A DNA stretch of 64,000 nt from assembly GCA_018857735.1 (NCBI GenBank), contig JABMCL010002225.1:1525034-1589033 (forward strand). Reading direction: 5' to 3'. The notes beneath the pieces were generated by a model. It was not told where the DNA came from, did not search any database, and saw only the letters and a list, made by a program, of their open reading frames with translations. A program made the position numbers and the translations under genes. Within the stretch, counting starts at the first letter, position 1. The number at the start of each line of letters is the position of its first letter. The stretch comes from Alviniconcha marisindica. Taxonomy: Eukaryota; Mollusca; Gastropoda; Provannidae. Below are positions 12,374 through 27,300 of the stretch, one piece after another.

Positions 12374-15300
12374 ACTTGAACTCGAAAACTTTATTTTACA
12401 AGGATTGTAGTTTAAGTTTAGTCAAAATACTGTCTAACAACTAGTCCTTGCTAAGCTACTGATGAGTAAATATAAAATTACAGGCATCATTTATATACAT
12501 ATAGGCATGAATGAGTGAGTGAAACATTATACATGAGAATTTCCACACAAAACAGCGTGTTCACAGCACCAGATGCACACATGCATACATCATTCAGTTT
12601 ACATTATGAGCATACAACCAGCAACTAAGGTAGTACAACATCTGATCAATTCATATAACTAGTATTGGAAAAGAAAACAGAAGCTGTCAATGCTTATCTT
12701 GTTAAGAACAGTAAAGGGGGGGGGGGGGGGGGGGATCATTCTCACAGGGCAGAGAAGGACAGGGCAGAGTTCTATGGATATTTATATAAAATAGGTCTCA
12801 AATGACCAGGCATTGCAATGGCAATCACTCGAAAACCTCACTGTCTCGCTTTCTCTGTCTGAGAGAGAGAGAACTCAAATTCAAACTTGAAAACTCCATT
12901 TACAAGAACTGTTAAAATCCCATCTAACAACTAGTCCTTGCTAAGCTACTGCAGAATAAATATAAAATTACAGGCATCATTTATATACATATAGGCATGA
13001 ATGAGTGAATGAAACTTTATACATGTAAATGTCCACACAAAACACAGTGTGATCACAGCGCCAGATGCACATGTGTATACAACACTCAGTTATACATTAT
13101 GAGCATACAACCAGTAAATAAAGCAATAGAACATCTGATCAATTCATATGACCAGTATTGGAAAAGAAAAGAAAAGCAGTCAATGCTTATCTTATAAAGA
13201 ACAGAAAGGGAGAGGGAAAAGGAAAAGAAAAAAAATAGTCACACTCACAAGCAGTCAGAAGGACTGGGCAGAGTTCTCTGGGTATATAAAGTAGGTCTCA
13301 AATAACCAGTCATTGTCATAGTTCAGGAGCTGTGTGAGAGTTGAGGTGGCCATCCTGGGCTGTCCGTCCTAACGAGCCTTCTGGTTTCCGTGGACGTAAA
13401 GCTATATTGAACCATGCTTCGGCATTGGTCTCAGCTTGTCCCTAATATGTCAACTGACATCTGAGGACATTAAGCAGCCTACCTACCTACCAACCAGTCA
13501 TTGCAATGGCAACCTCACTGTCTGTCTCTCTCTCTCTCTCTGTCTGACAGAGAGAGAACTCGAAGTTGAAAACTTTATTTTACAAGGATTGTAGTTAGGT
13601 TCAGTCAAAAACCAGTCTAACAACTTGTCCTTGCTAAGCTACTGCTGAATAAATATAAAATTACAGGCATCATTTATGTACATAAGCATGAATGAGTGAG
13701 TGAAATTTTATACATGAACATTTCCACGCAAAACATAGCATGTTCACAGTGCCAGATGCATACATCACTCAGTTATACATTATGAGCATGCCCATAGTTA
13801 TACATTATGAGCATACAACCAGTAAATAAGGCAGTAGAACATCTGATCAATTTATATGACCAGTATTGGCAAAGAAAACGAAAGCAGTCAATGCTTATCT
13901 TATAAAGAACAGTAAAGGAGAGGGGGGAAAAAAGAAGAAAAACAACAACCTCTCACAAGCAGTTGGAAGGACTGGACGGAGTTATGTGGGTGTATAAAGT
14001 AGGTCTCTATCAGCCAATGGGGCCACCTCACTGCTGACAGACGCAGTGTTGTTGCTGTTGTTGGAAAACGATGGTTATTCTAGCAGCGATGGCATCAGCT
14101 GATGGGGCCACCTCATTGCTGATAGATGTGGTGTTGTTGCTGTTGTTGCTTGGGGGGTGGGTGGGCACCGTTTCTGCAGAACCCGACAGAGTTACACAGA
14201 GCTACCAACCACTACATTTTGGTCGTAGTTTACTACGCCTGAGGGCACAGCACTACGCTCATGGACATATCACACCACCCCAAAAAAAACAAAAATTGTT
14301 TCTTTTCAATCCCGTGTGTGCATGTGGACATCAAACACGCCAGCAACCTGCTGCACATGTGCCTTTTTTGTGTCTGGTGTTGGTTGGTTAGGCACAGCCA
14401 ATTTGTGTTCATGTTTTAAACCAGCAGACCAATTGTAGTATTCAGTTCAATTCCCGCTCTTTTGCGTCACTTCCTGGCAAGACAAGTTCCATTTTCAATC
14501 ATTTCAAATCGCTAAGCTGAAAATGAGCTCCCGGGTGATAAATCTCATAAAAAAACTGCACCCCAAAATTTCTGAGAAGGATATATATATATATACAGAA
14601 AAGTTTCTGTGCATTGTATGATCAACGCAGAGCGCCCAGAATGTGAAGTGCAGCGCCTGCTTCTTGAGCGTTTCTGTTGCCCATGGTGGAATGTACATCA
14701 AGCGACACGTGCACTTGAAGCATCACATCAATGAAGGAAAAGTGGTAGGAAGTACGTCGAAGATTTCCCATTTTATGGGTTGTGAAATGCCGTCTTCACA
14801 GCGTTTGGATGTAATTTGAGCAGAGACGTTTAAAAAATATATAAAATTGTAGTGCACAACTTTGCTCTCTCTGCAGCTTGTCATGCTAGACAACTGTTCT
14901 GGTGCATGTTTCCTCAAAATTTAATTGTGAAAGGGGAATATATAATATATAAAATACTATATAAAATATACTGCACTCAAAATCTGATTACTATGCTTAA
15001 AATCTGATTTTGCTACACTTAAGTCTAGTGAAGGTTTGGCAGCTCTGAGAGTAAAGTGGTATGACTATGAGAAAGTAAAAAAAGACAGTTTTAGCTGGGG
15101 GAAAGTGCAATGCATTAACTACTTGGGAGGTGGAAAGTGTGCAGTGTATTAGCTACTTTGGAGTATCTAGCCAGACCAATCCAGCTACTGTAGCAGTCCC
15201 TGGGGATGAACCCCGACCGGCACAGCTCCATTCTTCATTAGCCACATTTTGTTAATACTCGTTAAAGATTTAGGAAGGAACAGACTCTAGTCTCAAATGA

Positions 15301-18300
15301 GCCAGGGGCAGGTGCTGTGGAGGTCTTGGATCCTCGGAAAGAAAGTCTTGTGTTTGTAAGCTGTCTGGTGAGATGGAATGTCGAGGTGAGGTGATGGGTA
15401 TTCTGGGTGATCGGTTGATGAGGGGCAGTGTTTTGACTTGATGTGGGCGAGACCATGGTGGAGCTTGTAGAAGGTAGTGAGGCGTGGTTGCTTCCTCAGC
15501 TGCTCTAGTATTGGCCAATGCAGTTGTTCTCGCATGGTGTCCACAAACACTGATCTTCTTAGGTCTGTTGCACCCATCTTGCTGCATGCCTCTGAACCTT
15601 TTCCAGTGCCTTGATGTTGTTGGCTGTGAAGGGATCCCATATGGGATTGGCATACTCCAGCACTGCTTCTAGGGATGTCTTGTATGCTGCATTTTTCAGC
15701 CTCTCATTGTGGTCTGAGGAAGACCAGGGTCTTGTTGGCTTTGTTGCAGACATCGGTGACATGGGCATCCCAATGGAGGTCACAGGGTATTTTGTCTCCA
15801 TTTCTGTCCTAAGAGTATGACCATGGAGCTAGTGCTCAGTCCATCTGTTGACTCTTTCTAATATGCCATATTGCTGGAGTTTATGAATGAGAAGGCTGTG
15901 TCTCACTTTATCAAATGCTCTAGAGAAGCCCATGATTAGCACATCTTCTTGGCTTCCTTTTTGGAATGCTTCAGACACCTGATCCATGAATCCCAGCAAC
16001 TGGGACTTGGGATCTGCCTTGGCAAAAGCCATGCTGCTCCAGTCAAATGATCTGGTGTTCTTCCACAGATCCTATGATGGTGCTGGTGAGTGAGATATGG
16101 GCCAGTACTTTTGAGGCTTGTATCGTTCCCCTTTCTTGAACACAGGTGTGATGTGGGCAGATTTCAATCCCTTGAGTTCTCACATATACTAGTGTATATT
16201 AAATTGGTGTTTAGCCATTTTGTGAAGGGTGATGCAGCAATGTGGCTAAAATGCTCACAGCTAATTTATTTTATTTTGTTTGTTTGTTTTTAAAGGAATA
16301 ATATTTATGCGCAGTTTTGCTATGAGCATGATCCCTACTGATCTGGTAGAGTCATCTGTGAAAGCATGCCCATTGATTGTGTGCTTGCTTACTAGGTCAA
16401 AGAGTGGTTTGGTGGAAAAGCTCAGGACCCTATGGAATGCAATAGTAACGAGTGGTTTGCTGAGACTGCAGACTATTTATGGTGATTGCCTGGGTTCTTT
16501 TAGAAAGCTAAGACAAAGACCAGAAATGTGAAACTAAAGTTTGGTAAGGAGAATCTGGTTGTGGCAGTATGAAAGCATGTGCCTGTGGTATGAGTGAATG
16601 GTTAGTTGAATGTGAATGTGTTTGCAGGCAAATGGATGAGTGAATGGTCAGTGGATGGAATGAATGTGATTGTGTTGCAGGATCTCCATGCAACACAGGT
16701 TGAAAACTGAACTGTTCTCAGTTGCTATGAAACATATTTGTACTATGATAGGAGTGTGTGTGTGAGAGACCAGAGAGAGAGAGAGAGACCAGAGAGAGAG
16801 AGAAGAGAGAGAGAAGACAGGAATAAAGAGTGTCTGTTTGGAAGACGGGAATAAAGTGTCCATTTTGAAGACTGCTTTTGACTTCAGTTTGACTGGCGTG
16901 AATGGATCGAAAGGACACAAACAACAAGCAACCAACAGCGCCACAAACCAACAACATTACATGGTGATCTGTTATTTGAAGTGCAGCAATACCTGTTAGA
17001 ATAAATATTTTGTTGTTGCTCATAGCTGTTAGAAAGTCATAAACGATCCTCAGCAGATCTAATTGCTGTGGTTCAACCTGCAAGCTGACTGGAGGGGACT
17101 GAGAAGGTAGGTAGTGTTCATTTAGCTGAGACAGAATGATTCATTCAAATACTCCATGGTGGTCTATTCCTTCACAACTTATGCTTTCATCTTGTCTGTT
17201 AGTAATCTAGGAAAGTTGAGAGATGAAAGGGTCAAAGTCAAAGATGGCAGGAAGTTTGTTCACATGGCATAGCAGCATGAATGTGAGATCTGTCTTTAAT
17301 GGTGAGCAAATTTGATGTTAAAACTCTTTTTGTTTGCAGTTTGTGAAGACTAATTATGAAAGATGGTAACTTTCTGGCTATTTGGAAATAAGCTATTGAT
17401 TAGAATTTGACTTTCAAAGAATTTTCAGTGCCAGTGATCTTTTTCTGCATCTTGCTTCCAGTGTACACACTGTCCCTTGTTATTTCTCATAGTTGTAAGT
17501 AAGCAAAATAGGGGAGTGGGGATAGCTCAGTGGTATAGTGCCAGGCTCTTGATTGAAAGGTCATGGGTTTGAGTCCCAGCAGGAGCAGCAGGCAGATTTT
17601 CTTCTCCAGGGTAAACTTTTTGTGCTGACTCATTTTCGTATCCATTCCACCCTTTGTGTTACTGCAACAGCATGTAAAAGATGCCGGTCATTTTGCCAAA
17701 AGTGCAAGTGGCAGTTAACAGATAAATACACATGCACCCTACTTATGTGGCTTTGATTTTGAATGAAGTGACTCTATAAACTGGTGCATGGTTGTATACA
17801 GAACATGTACTGAGATGGCAGCAGTTTCACATGACACCAGCCATGTAACAACCAAACAGCACACTAAGTACACTACTTTGGTGGATATTCAAATATATTT
17901 ATTCAAAAATGCTCCCCAAAGGGAGGCCGATGATGTTTGATGTCACATCCCTGTCTTGAATCTTAGGGCTCTCATTTGAGTCCCCTTTCCTATCTCTTGT
18001 TTTTCTGAACAGTCCTCTTGCTCTTTCTGTCTTGTAATTTTTCTGCTAATGGTCCATTCTCTTGACTTTATTTCAGACAACTCTCAAACATTTTTTGTTT
18101 AGAGTTAGTCTTTCTTGTACCCACTAGGAGATGATAGTGGGTAGATGGTATGTGCAGCTTGCTGCCATATGGCACTGATATTTGCCATTGTGCATTTATA
18201 TAACTTTATTTATTTATTTTTTAATCTGCTTATTCCTTTTTATATTATTCCTATTTATTAAAAAAAATCTGGTATTGATAAATTAGAATGGTCGACAATA

Positions 18301-21300
18301 CCAGCATGTCCGAGCCCTATGTTCTCTTTTAACAGTGGCAATATTGAAGGGATGAACTCTTCGAAAATGTGTTTGATGTTTGTGTAGACATGTACGTGTT
18401 GTTTTATGTTTGGATAGGGATTGATTTTGTGGGCTGACTTGACAAAAGGTTTATATGTAAGTATAGTTTTTGAAATGTGCATTTACTTATGGCAGAATTT
18501 GGTTGTCCTGAGGTGATCCTGTGCGGTTGACAGGAAGTTAATATCCAATTACTAACTATTCAAAAATGAGCTGTTACAGTTGCGTATTGAGAGTTGCGTG
18601 CAACTAGAGCACATTGGGTCTGCTCAGAAGTGGAGAATAATATATAGTCACCACTGTGAAGTGCCTAGGGCTCATCTCGAGATGAGGTGCTCATGTAATA
18701 AAAATATAATTATTGTTCTTCAGTGCTGATGACAGAATGTGGGACATCCAGTCCAAAATCAAAAGGTCATAAAATGATGCAGAAACACGTTGAAGAAATC
18801 AAACAAAAGCTAAACAGCTTGGAATACAGTTTCCAATATATTTTATGGTATATGGATTATGTGTAGTAACTGAATGACCAAATGGGTAGCGCTTGGGACA
18901 AATATGACACATCATCTTTGTCAGTACAGTACTAAATTTTCTGTAAAGCTAGCTAGCAAATTTTTGCAACAAGCAAGAAATATCCTTGTCTCAATGAGTC
19001 AAGCTGTTTCTAGCACATGTTTCCCAAGTCTGAAGAGCATGTGTTAGTTTGCAGACAAAAAGGAATGCTTGGGACAGGGTATGGTATACATTGTCCCAAG
19101 CATTACAAGAACTTTACCTGGCTCGAACATAGTATCCAAAGGAGTCCTTGTATCTTCAATAAAAGGCTTGTAGTTTTATCACTGATGTACATACAAACGT
19201 TTACTCAAAAACTGTGCTGATATCTGTTGAATACTGCATTGTGAGTCTGTCAAGAGTGTGAAAGTGCCTATTTATGGCAGCTGTTTTTGTGTGACACACA
19301 GTTATTAATCTACAAAAACAAAGCCATAACCATGCTCATCTTCCCTTTTGTTGCTCATATTGCTTTCTGAATCAGTGTGGGACAGAGCACAACAAAACAC
19401 ACTTGAAGACAAATTGTTTTAGCAGTTCTTATTCATTTTCACAGAACAGTAAAAGATTCAACAGCATGAAGAACAGCCCATATATATAGGTAGCTCTGAC
19501 ACAAGAGCCGTACATACTGCCCTTTAATGACAGAAACACAGTATTACGTGAGAATAAATCAAAAACATGGAACATTTCCATGTTTTTGTGCAGATGAGCG
19601 TTTTAAGGCATGGTGGATCATACTTAATCTCCATATTGTGTCTTGTAAAGTTTCTTCAGTAAGCTTTCAGAATGAATGTGCAGTTTAGACTTTGCTTAGA
19701 GCAGTGTATTTGGTGAAAGTTTTATATTTGGTTAGAAATGTGCTTTCTTGAAAGTTATTTTTGTGCTTGCTGTGTTTTTACCATAATGGTGATGTTCACC
19801 TCACTAGATATCCCTGGGAAAGTGGAATAACTTGCAGCTCAATGAAAATAACTGTATTTCCTTTCATTTTTTCCTCACAGCATCTACATTGGTTCTCCAG
19901 AATGCAGCAGTGGTGTGCAGCATGATGTTGGTGATGAAGCTGAAGATAACAAGAGCATCAGTGTATCCAGTGATGGGGCGTCTCTTTGGCTGCAAACCAT
20001 CGGACTGGACAGGAAGGATTTTCCAACCTTAGAACCAGCAAAAGTCCAAATGTATCCTTTTTTTTCTCTCTCTGAGACTTAATAATCTCTCTGAGACTCC
20101 AACTGGCTAGCTCCTGTATGCTATTCACTTTCAAGGAGAGGTATCTTGTTTTTCCACAAAAATAAAACCAAACATGATGGTACACAATCTCCTCCTTTCC
20201 TTTGGAAGATGAATTTGAAAAGACTATCAACACCATCAAAACTCTAAGAAATGAGTTGTTTTATGTTTGTGGAAAAACAAGATATCTCTCCTTGAAAGTG
20301 AATAGCATACAGGAGCTAGCCAGTTGGAGTTACGAAAGCAAGGACAATGTTATTCATTCCTCGGTTGGGTTATTATTATTCATCACATTTATTTGTAACT
20401 TTGTGGACAAAAGAAAAATTAACCTGAACTGGAAAACCAACAGCATAAAGAGTTTGAACTTTATTTTGCTTGGCTGTCATAAAAAAAAAAAAGAAGACTT
20501 GGCAAAGCGACCCAGTAAAAAAATGAAAAGCAAGGAGACAGTTGGAATGTAATTTTGTTTGTTTTTGCTTTTTAGCCTTTTTTCAGTGGGAAAGTATGCT
20601 TTCATTTGGGAAGTCCAGCTACAACTCTGGGTTTTGGAGTTTCTTGAGAAGCTTGTTATGTATTGCATCTCCTCTCATGGCATTGTACCACATGATATGA
20701 AGACTGCTATTGTCAAACCTCTGTTGAAAAGGCTGTATCTTGACAAAAATATGATGCAAAATGACTGCCCCATCTCTGACCTTCCATTTCTGTTCAGAAT
20801 CCTTTGAAAAGTTGTTGTTAACAAATGTCTGTCCCATCTCCAAGAAAACAACCTCTGCAATACCTTTGAACACCAAGACCATTTTGGTATGTGTTGTAAA
20901 TGACAGGACAATGACAACATTTCTGTTCTTCCAATAATATTTCAACCAAAAATGCACTCAGGTAAAATAAATTCCTTTCTGACTAATTTTAAGTTTAGTA
21001 TACACTATACACCTCCCCTAACAAAATATCCAAAGTATAGAAAAATATATTGGGGGAAAATCACTTTTTACATCATGCAACATCACTGGTGTGCATTGAA
21101 CCTGGAAAAATGCATCAGCCCTTAAGTGGCAGGTTTTTTGTAAGCTACACAGAGAAACAATTCACCAATGCAGTATTCTCCAGTAAAGCTGAATACATTG
21201 GGGGCAACTATTTTCTGATTTGTGTGTTAAATGGTGATAAAGCCGTTATACCTTATAATGAAAGAACAATTTCATTCAAATCAATGTTTCTCACACAATA

Positions 21301-24300
21301 GATTAAAACCTACGACCAAAACAAATAAAAAGGTGCTATGTCTGTGTTATTCTTACTCATATGTGTATGTTTACACTGGAGGAGAAAAACGTTGAGCAAA
21401 ACTAAAGATAACAGTAATCTACTGCTGATCTGATGTCACCACAAAGCATGCAGGGGTGCTACTGATGGTCCCTAAATGTCACGTTCCTGCAGCCACAGAT
21501 TATGTTCTCCAACTCCAGTCATTGTTTTCGGCATTTGTGATTCATGTTCATGAGTCCATCTTGATGAGGGGGTTCATGCAACTTTCTCCTCTGCATTACC
21601 CACATCCCACTGTGCATATAAAGCCCTGTTTTCTATATGAACACTTGGCAGAGTGGCTGTCTGTTTTGCAGTTGCATTTCACTATGTGAAGCAAGTCCAC
21701 TGCTGTATCTGAAACTATGTTTGCAAAGAGTGACATTTTACTGTAGATGAGGTTTGAGGCAACTTGCAGGGTTCCTCTACCGATGTACAGGTGAATAATT
21801 TTGGTATCTACTTGTCAGGTCAAAGCATGTTCAAGCTGAGTCCGCCATACAGAACAAGAGCCTCTTTCCCATGCCTCTATGATTTTTTTCTTGCGAGTTT
21901 GACTTCTTGGTAAACTCTTTTGCATGGTTTCGGAACAGAGGAGATTCGTTCAGCTTCTGCATTGACAAGCTTTTCCTACCGAGAAAAGGCTACTTGTAGT
22001 GTTGTAGCCTCCCACTGTATGACCAAACATGATCTGATGATGTTCTCACAGATGTCTCTACTCCTATTGCTGCCTGGACTACTTTTACGTCCCAGACTTT
22101 GGCTGCGGACTTTGTACCAGTCAAAAACAAAATTTTGCAGTTCTCAGGTTGAACGTGAAATAATAGAAGTACCAGTAAGTCCGTGTTTTATCCAACGAAA
22201 GCGGTGGCTGTTTGTTTCGCCAGTTTAAGGGTCTCTTAAGCATCCTGGAAAGGAACAAGAACCTTTATTGATTTAACTATTGTTTGTTTAGTGAAAAAGA
22301 CATACATACATTTTTACTCTCACACACAGACGTGCGTACGTATGCACATCATGTAACACAAAACGGATGTTTGTTATCTGAGTTTATTTTTTTTTCCTTC
22401 TATTTATTGATTATGTTGTTCCTGCCTGAGATTCTGTCAGTTTTAAATTAATGACATAGAAATGTTCAATTACGCTTATTACTGACTTGGTTGTTGAATT
22501 GTGAACTAGTTTTTCACTTGTGATTTGTGTTTTGACCTGGTATTGAATAATGTTGAATGTGCGATGATTGTAATACTATGTCTATGATCGCTGACGGGCC
22601 TTAAAAATCCCCAAAGGAGCTTGTGAGTTTATTTACATAGATACGTTCTTGCAGAAATGGGCTACCATACATTGGTGAGTGTTAGGAACAACACTAGGGA
22701 ATCATGAACGGTTTTCTCCAGTGTCTGCCTGCTTTGGCATCAGCACAATGCATATTAATAAATCAGAAGTATTGCTGGACTCGCATTCATGCAAACCATC
22801 GGCTTTACTGACCAGTTTTTTTTTTTTTAAATCTGTCTTTCTGCCAGTAACCTCAATGTTCTTTTTGCACAAGGGAGGTCTTTTGCCCACAGATGACACA
22901 GCTACCCTTGAATTTCACTCCTGATTTTCACACAAGTACAATGTTCTTCCGTCGTATTGGTACGGCCAATCGATCTTGCACTGAACAATGGGATCATTTT
23001 GACAGGTTGAGGCAGAATCGCCATTGTTAATAATATACTCTCCTCTGCCACTCTTCTTTCATCGCGGAAACATTTTGGATCACCACACTTGTCTCCCTTG
23101 ATGAGCGATTGGCAACAATGAACCATAAAAACACAAATAATAAAAGAAGGATATGTTGCATTGGTCAGTTAAGCTGCATCAATAAGAGCCCAGTAACAAT
23201 TTTGGTGTATTTTGGCCAGTGTTGTGAATGTGCTGAAGTCGCAAAACACTAGTGAAAACCAGGTGGTGAAGCTGCACCACCCGATCGCTTTTTTGTTTAG
23301 ATCTAGCGTGCGTAAATGCTGGAATAAAACCATAGCCTAAGGACTCTTGAACAATGTTAAATAATTTTTTGGAGCCACACAGAAAGCAACTGAAATGCTG
23401 ATGTTCAAACAAACAACAGCTTGTGTGTCTGCAGACATTTGAATGCGCATTTCAACAAACCAATCTCACGAGCAGACGAACTTTTGAATTATGCTGCGAA
23501 GCTCAGCTGATCGAGTGACCTAGTTACTGGCGCCAAGTTTTGCCTGGTTTTTCTTGTCGGTATGTGTTAATTACTGCTGATGTTGACAGATGTTGTTTTT
23601 AGTTATAGTTGCAATTACATTATAAACTTACCTCCAAATAGTCCTCCAATGAAAACAGGCGTGAAATCTCCCTGCGTGAGGGTCAGCTGTCATTACGTAA
23701 ACAAACAGCGCATCCGGTATGGCTCACCAGTTTGGTCATATATTCTCTACTTAAAAAATAACATATTTTCAAATTCAGATTTCTTGAATTCCCCCAGTAG
23801 CTTTTTCTATATTACACATATGTTGCTCCGCATTCATTGATCTTTCAAAATTTGTCAAAATGTAGCAGAAAGGAATTTGTTTTATCTTAAATGTCAATAT
23901 TCTTCGACAATAGATCTTACTGTAGCTTTTGACGCTTGACCACTGAATGCTCCGCTCCTCTCCTGCCTGAACTGTTTGATATTCAGTCTGTTGCACTCCA
24001 GTGGTTTCAGTCATATCTCTCAGACAGATACCAGTCCACTGCAGTCAATAACTTGGCTTTGTCACCATTACAGCTCAGGGCTCAGAGCTTGTTGTCTTCA
24101 TCCTATACATTATATCTGTCTAATATCATTGCTAATCACTTTGTAAATCACACCTTTTTGTGGATGACACACAACACCAGAAATTTGCTCCTCTCAGTGA
24201 AGTGACCAGCCTCACTGAAGTACTGAATGCATGCAGAGATGACACAAAAACATGGATGACTGAAAATCTGCACAAACTCAATGACGACAAAACAGAAGCT

Positions 24301-27300
24301 CCCTTTTTTTCCTTCTCGTCTCCCTTGAAACCTTCCACCATTTCTGTCCCTGACTCAGTTAATGTTGCCACTCACACCATTCCTTTTTCTGATTCTGCCA
24401 GCAGCATTAAACTGCCCATGAAGAAGCATGCCATTCATAGTTCAATCGCTGTGTGAGAGTCGAGGTGGCCGTCCTGAGCTGTCTGTCCTAACGAGCCTTC
24501 TGGTTTCCATGGACGTAAAGCTATATTGAACCATGCTTCGGCATTGGTCACAGCTTGTCCCTAATATGTCAACTGACATCTGAGGACATTAAGCAACACT
24601 ACCTACCTAGCATGCCATAAACATCTGTCAAACTGCTTATTTGGAGCTTAAGGGCGTTACTTCATTCCACAGGTGTCTCACTGAAGACCCAGCCAAAACT
24701 CCTTTTACTTCCTGTGTCCTCTCATGGCTTGACCCACTGCAGCTACCTCCTTATGGACACACCCGATTCTGTCATCCAACCTCCCTTGAAAATTCAAGAC
24801 TTTGCTGCAAGGCTTGTTCTCTTGGCACCCCACCTTTCATGCAAAAACAGCACTTATTTCCCATTTTAGAATGTAATACGTGCAAAGTTGCTAGCATGTG
24901 CTTCAGTGTGATAAACAGTTCTGGTCCTGCTTAGCTCAAACTGCTGCATGTCTACAGTCTGTCTCATAGACATGCACTGCACACTTCCTCTGACACCTGC
25001 ATGCTCAACATCCAACAATACAAGCACAAGAGTTTGGTTTTTGCACTTTCTTAATTTGGACCCCACATTTAGAATTTACTCCCACAAGACTCCCCACCAT
25101 CTTTTAAAACCAAACTGAAAACTTTCCTTTTCTCATTCTAACTAATAAATAATATCAATATCCAGTTATCACTACAGTTGCGCGTGCATGTGTGTGTGTG
25201 TGCAAATCAGTGTAATGTGTGCATAAATCATTAAATGGTTTGCATTCATTTTGTTTACTTGATTTTTTTTCTCAATTTGTTTTCTGCTATATATAATATG
25301 TAAACTGTATCAGTAGGACTGTCCATTACATGTATATAGAATATTGACTTTAGGTTAATATATATCCTGTGAGTGCTCAGGGCATTGAAGAGTGCATTAT
25401 AAATATTACTATGTATTTGACGTATCTTTGTATCAGCACACCACTTGAGGACAACCACAAAAAAAGACAAAAACATCCCCACAATGCTTCCAGACCCATT
25501 CCGATAATATGTGTGTGCATGAAAAAGTGAAGGCTGCTAAGCTTTGTTGTATCTTGTTGTACCAAGGCTACACTGAAACTGGTCACCTCACTCATTCTGT
25601 CTGCCTCAACTACTGCAATTGTCTCCTTTCTGGTCCGCCTGCTTCCTCTGTCCATAGCCTTCATGGCATACAGAACTGTGCTGCTCACCTCATCCTAAAA
25701 AGAGGTATAACTGACCGGCTCACTCATCTCTTTCAATAGACACTCACTGCTGTAAATGTATCATAGGCACTGCTCCATCTTTTCTCCCTGACTGTCTTCA
25801 ACTTTACACACCCTCCTGTACTCTCCACTCTGCTTCTGATACTCTCAGCCTCCAGATTCCTCGCACCAGTTTCTCCACTGTTTGTTCCTACACCTTTTCT
25901 GTCTTCGGTACATCTAAATGCAATGACCTTCCCTTCCTCTCCAACAGAAACCCTCTCTGGATTCGTTCATGTGTAACCTAAAAACATTTCTTTTCCCAAA
26001 ACCATAGACCTGCCATGTTTTTCTGTTTCGTGCTGCTGTCTTCATCCATCTCAGCTCTGTGTTTGCTGCCCATAAAAGGTTCAAAAGAACACTTAATATT
26101 AGGACAAAACATGACATGTGACTTTATCAAGCTACAAAACAACACTTAACAGTTAAACAGTAAAAAACAATGAAAAATTAGATGGAGAACGTTTTAGAAT
26201 GCTAGCAGTCATTCTTGTGTGACAGGTGGTGGTCGGTCAGTCCAGACTCGTGATAAATGTTTTACCATTTATTTCAGTCACAGAGACCACACGTGGCAAC
26301 GTGATGAGTTCCTTAAACTTGATCAAAACACACACTTTGCATTGGTGCACACTGATGGAATGCTATTTGAAGAAATGTGTAATCTATTTCGTGCATGTCT
26401 GTACTTTGAAGAAGACATTTTAAACCATAATCGTTAAAGAGGCAGGACCAAAAAAAAAAATGTCAGAAGTGACAGATATTCCTTTATTAATTAGGAAATA
26501 TTGTATAATAAAAAAAGGCAAGAGTCAAATTGGCCAATGAGCTGACTATTCATGCATTTCTGGTGTCTTTTGTAACACGCCAGACACTGACCTATGACGT
26601 AACATAATGAACAATTAACCAAGTTCCTGTCACCTTGTCAATTTATGTCTTATATTTATGAACACAAGAGATGTCAAGCTTTCATTCCCAAATAATAGAA
26701 TAAAAAAATTCACACTTTGAATTTTTACCCTCTATGTCACAATTTTGACCAGTTTTCAGGAGAATGACCCATATATACATATATATATACACACATATGT
26801 ACATTTTTCCCTAACATAAGATTAGTCACCATAAGGGTTACAAGCAGGTGGATCGACGTGCCCAATCACTTGTGCTCTGTGAGGGAAGGGAAGTGCAGGC
26901 CTTGTTCAATTTTCTCATCAACTTCCGCAGCTGTATTGCACTGACAGGGCCCCAGGCTGGCATCCCGCCAACTATACTCTCCCCAACAGTCTTCAGAGGG
27001 GCTACGCTCAAGAGTAATCAGGTATTCTCTCTTTCTCTGATCCAGATGTTCCAAAGTGATCCTGTGTTGTTGACACCCATTCTCAGTAAGAAGTGCCAAA
27101 CTCCTTTTCAGAGTCATAAAAATATTTTGGTGTTTGTCAGTATATTTCGGATAGCTTCATCATTCCCCTAAACAAAAATAGGTGCCCATTGCAAAATACG
27201 TCATCATTTCACAACAGACACATTTTTAGATGACCACTTCAAACAGTAAAGTCGGTGTGTTTCCTTGCCTATGGTGAATTGCCACAAAGCTTGAACACCT

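Noticed and set aside
14071..14391. Secreted-protein-like ORF with a leucine run
   Set aside because: The hydrophobic run comes from a CTGTTGTTG repeat; no splice sites, homologue or downstream domain recognised.
22902..23126. Small cysteine-containing frame on the minus strand
   Set aside because: The most protein-like part is split over two frames and has no recognised family or splice context; kept only as a remark.
26845..26847. Acceptor at 'acaag' or 'acaagcag' for the fourth DONSON exon
   Set aside because: Both give a phase that does not match the upstream exon end (AT), while 'gattag' at 26825 does and restores conserved residues.
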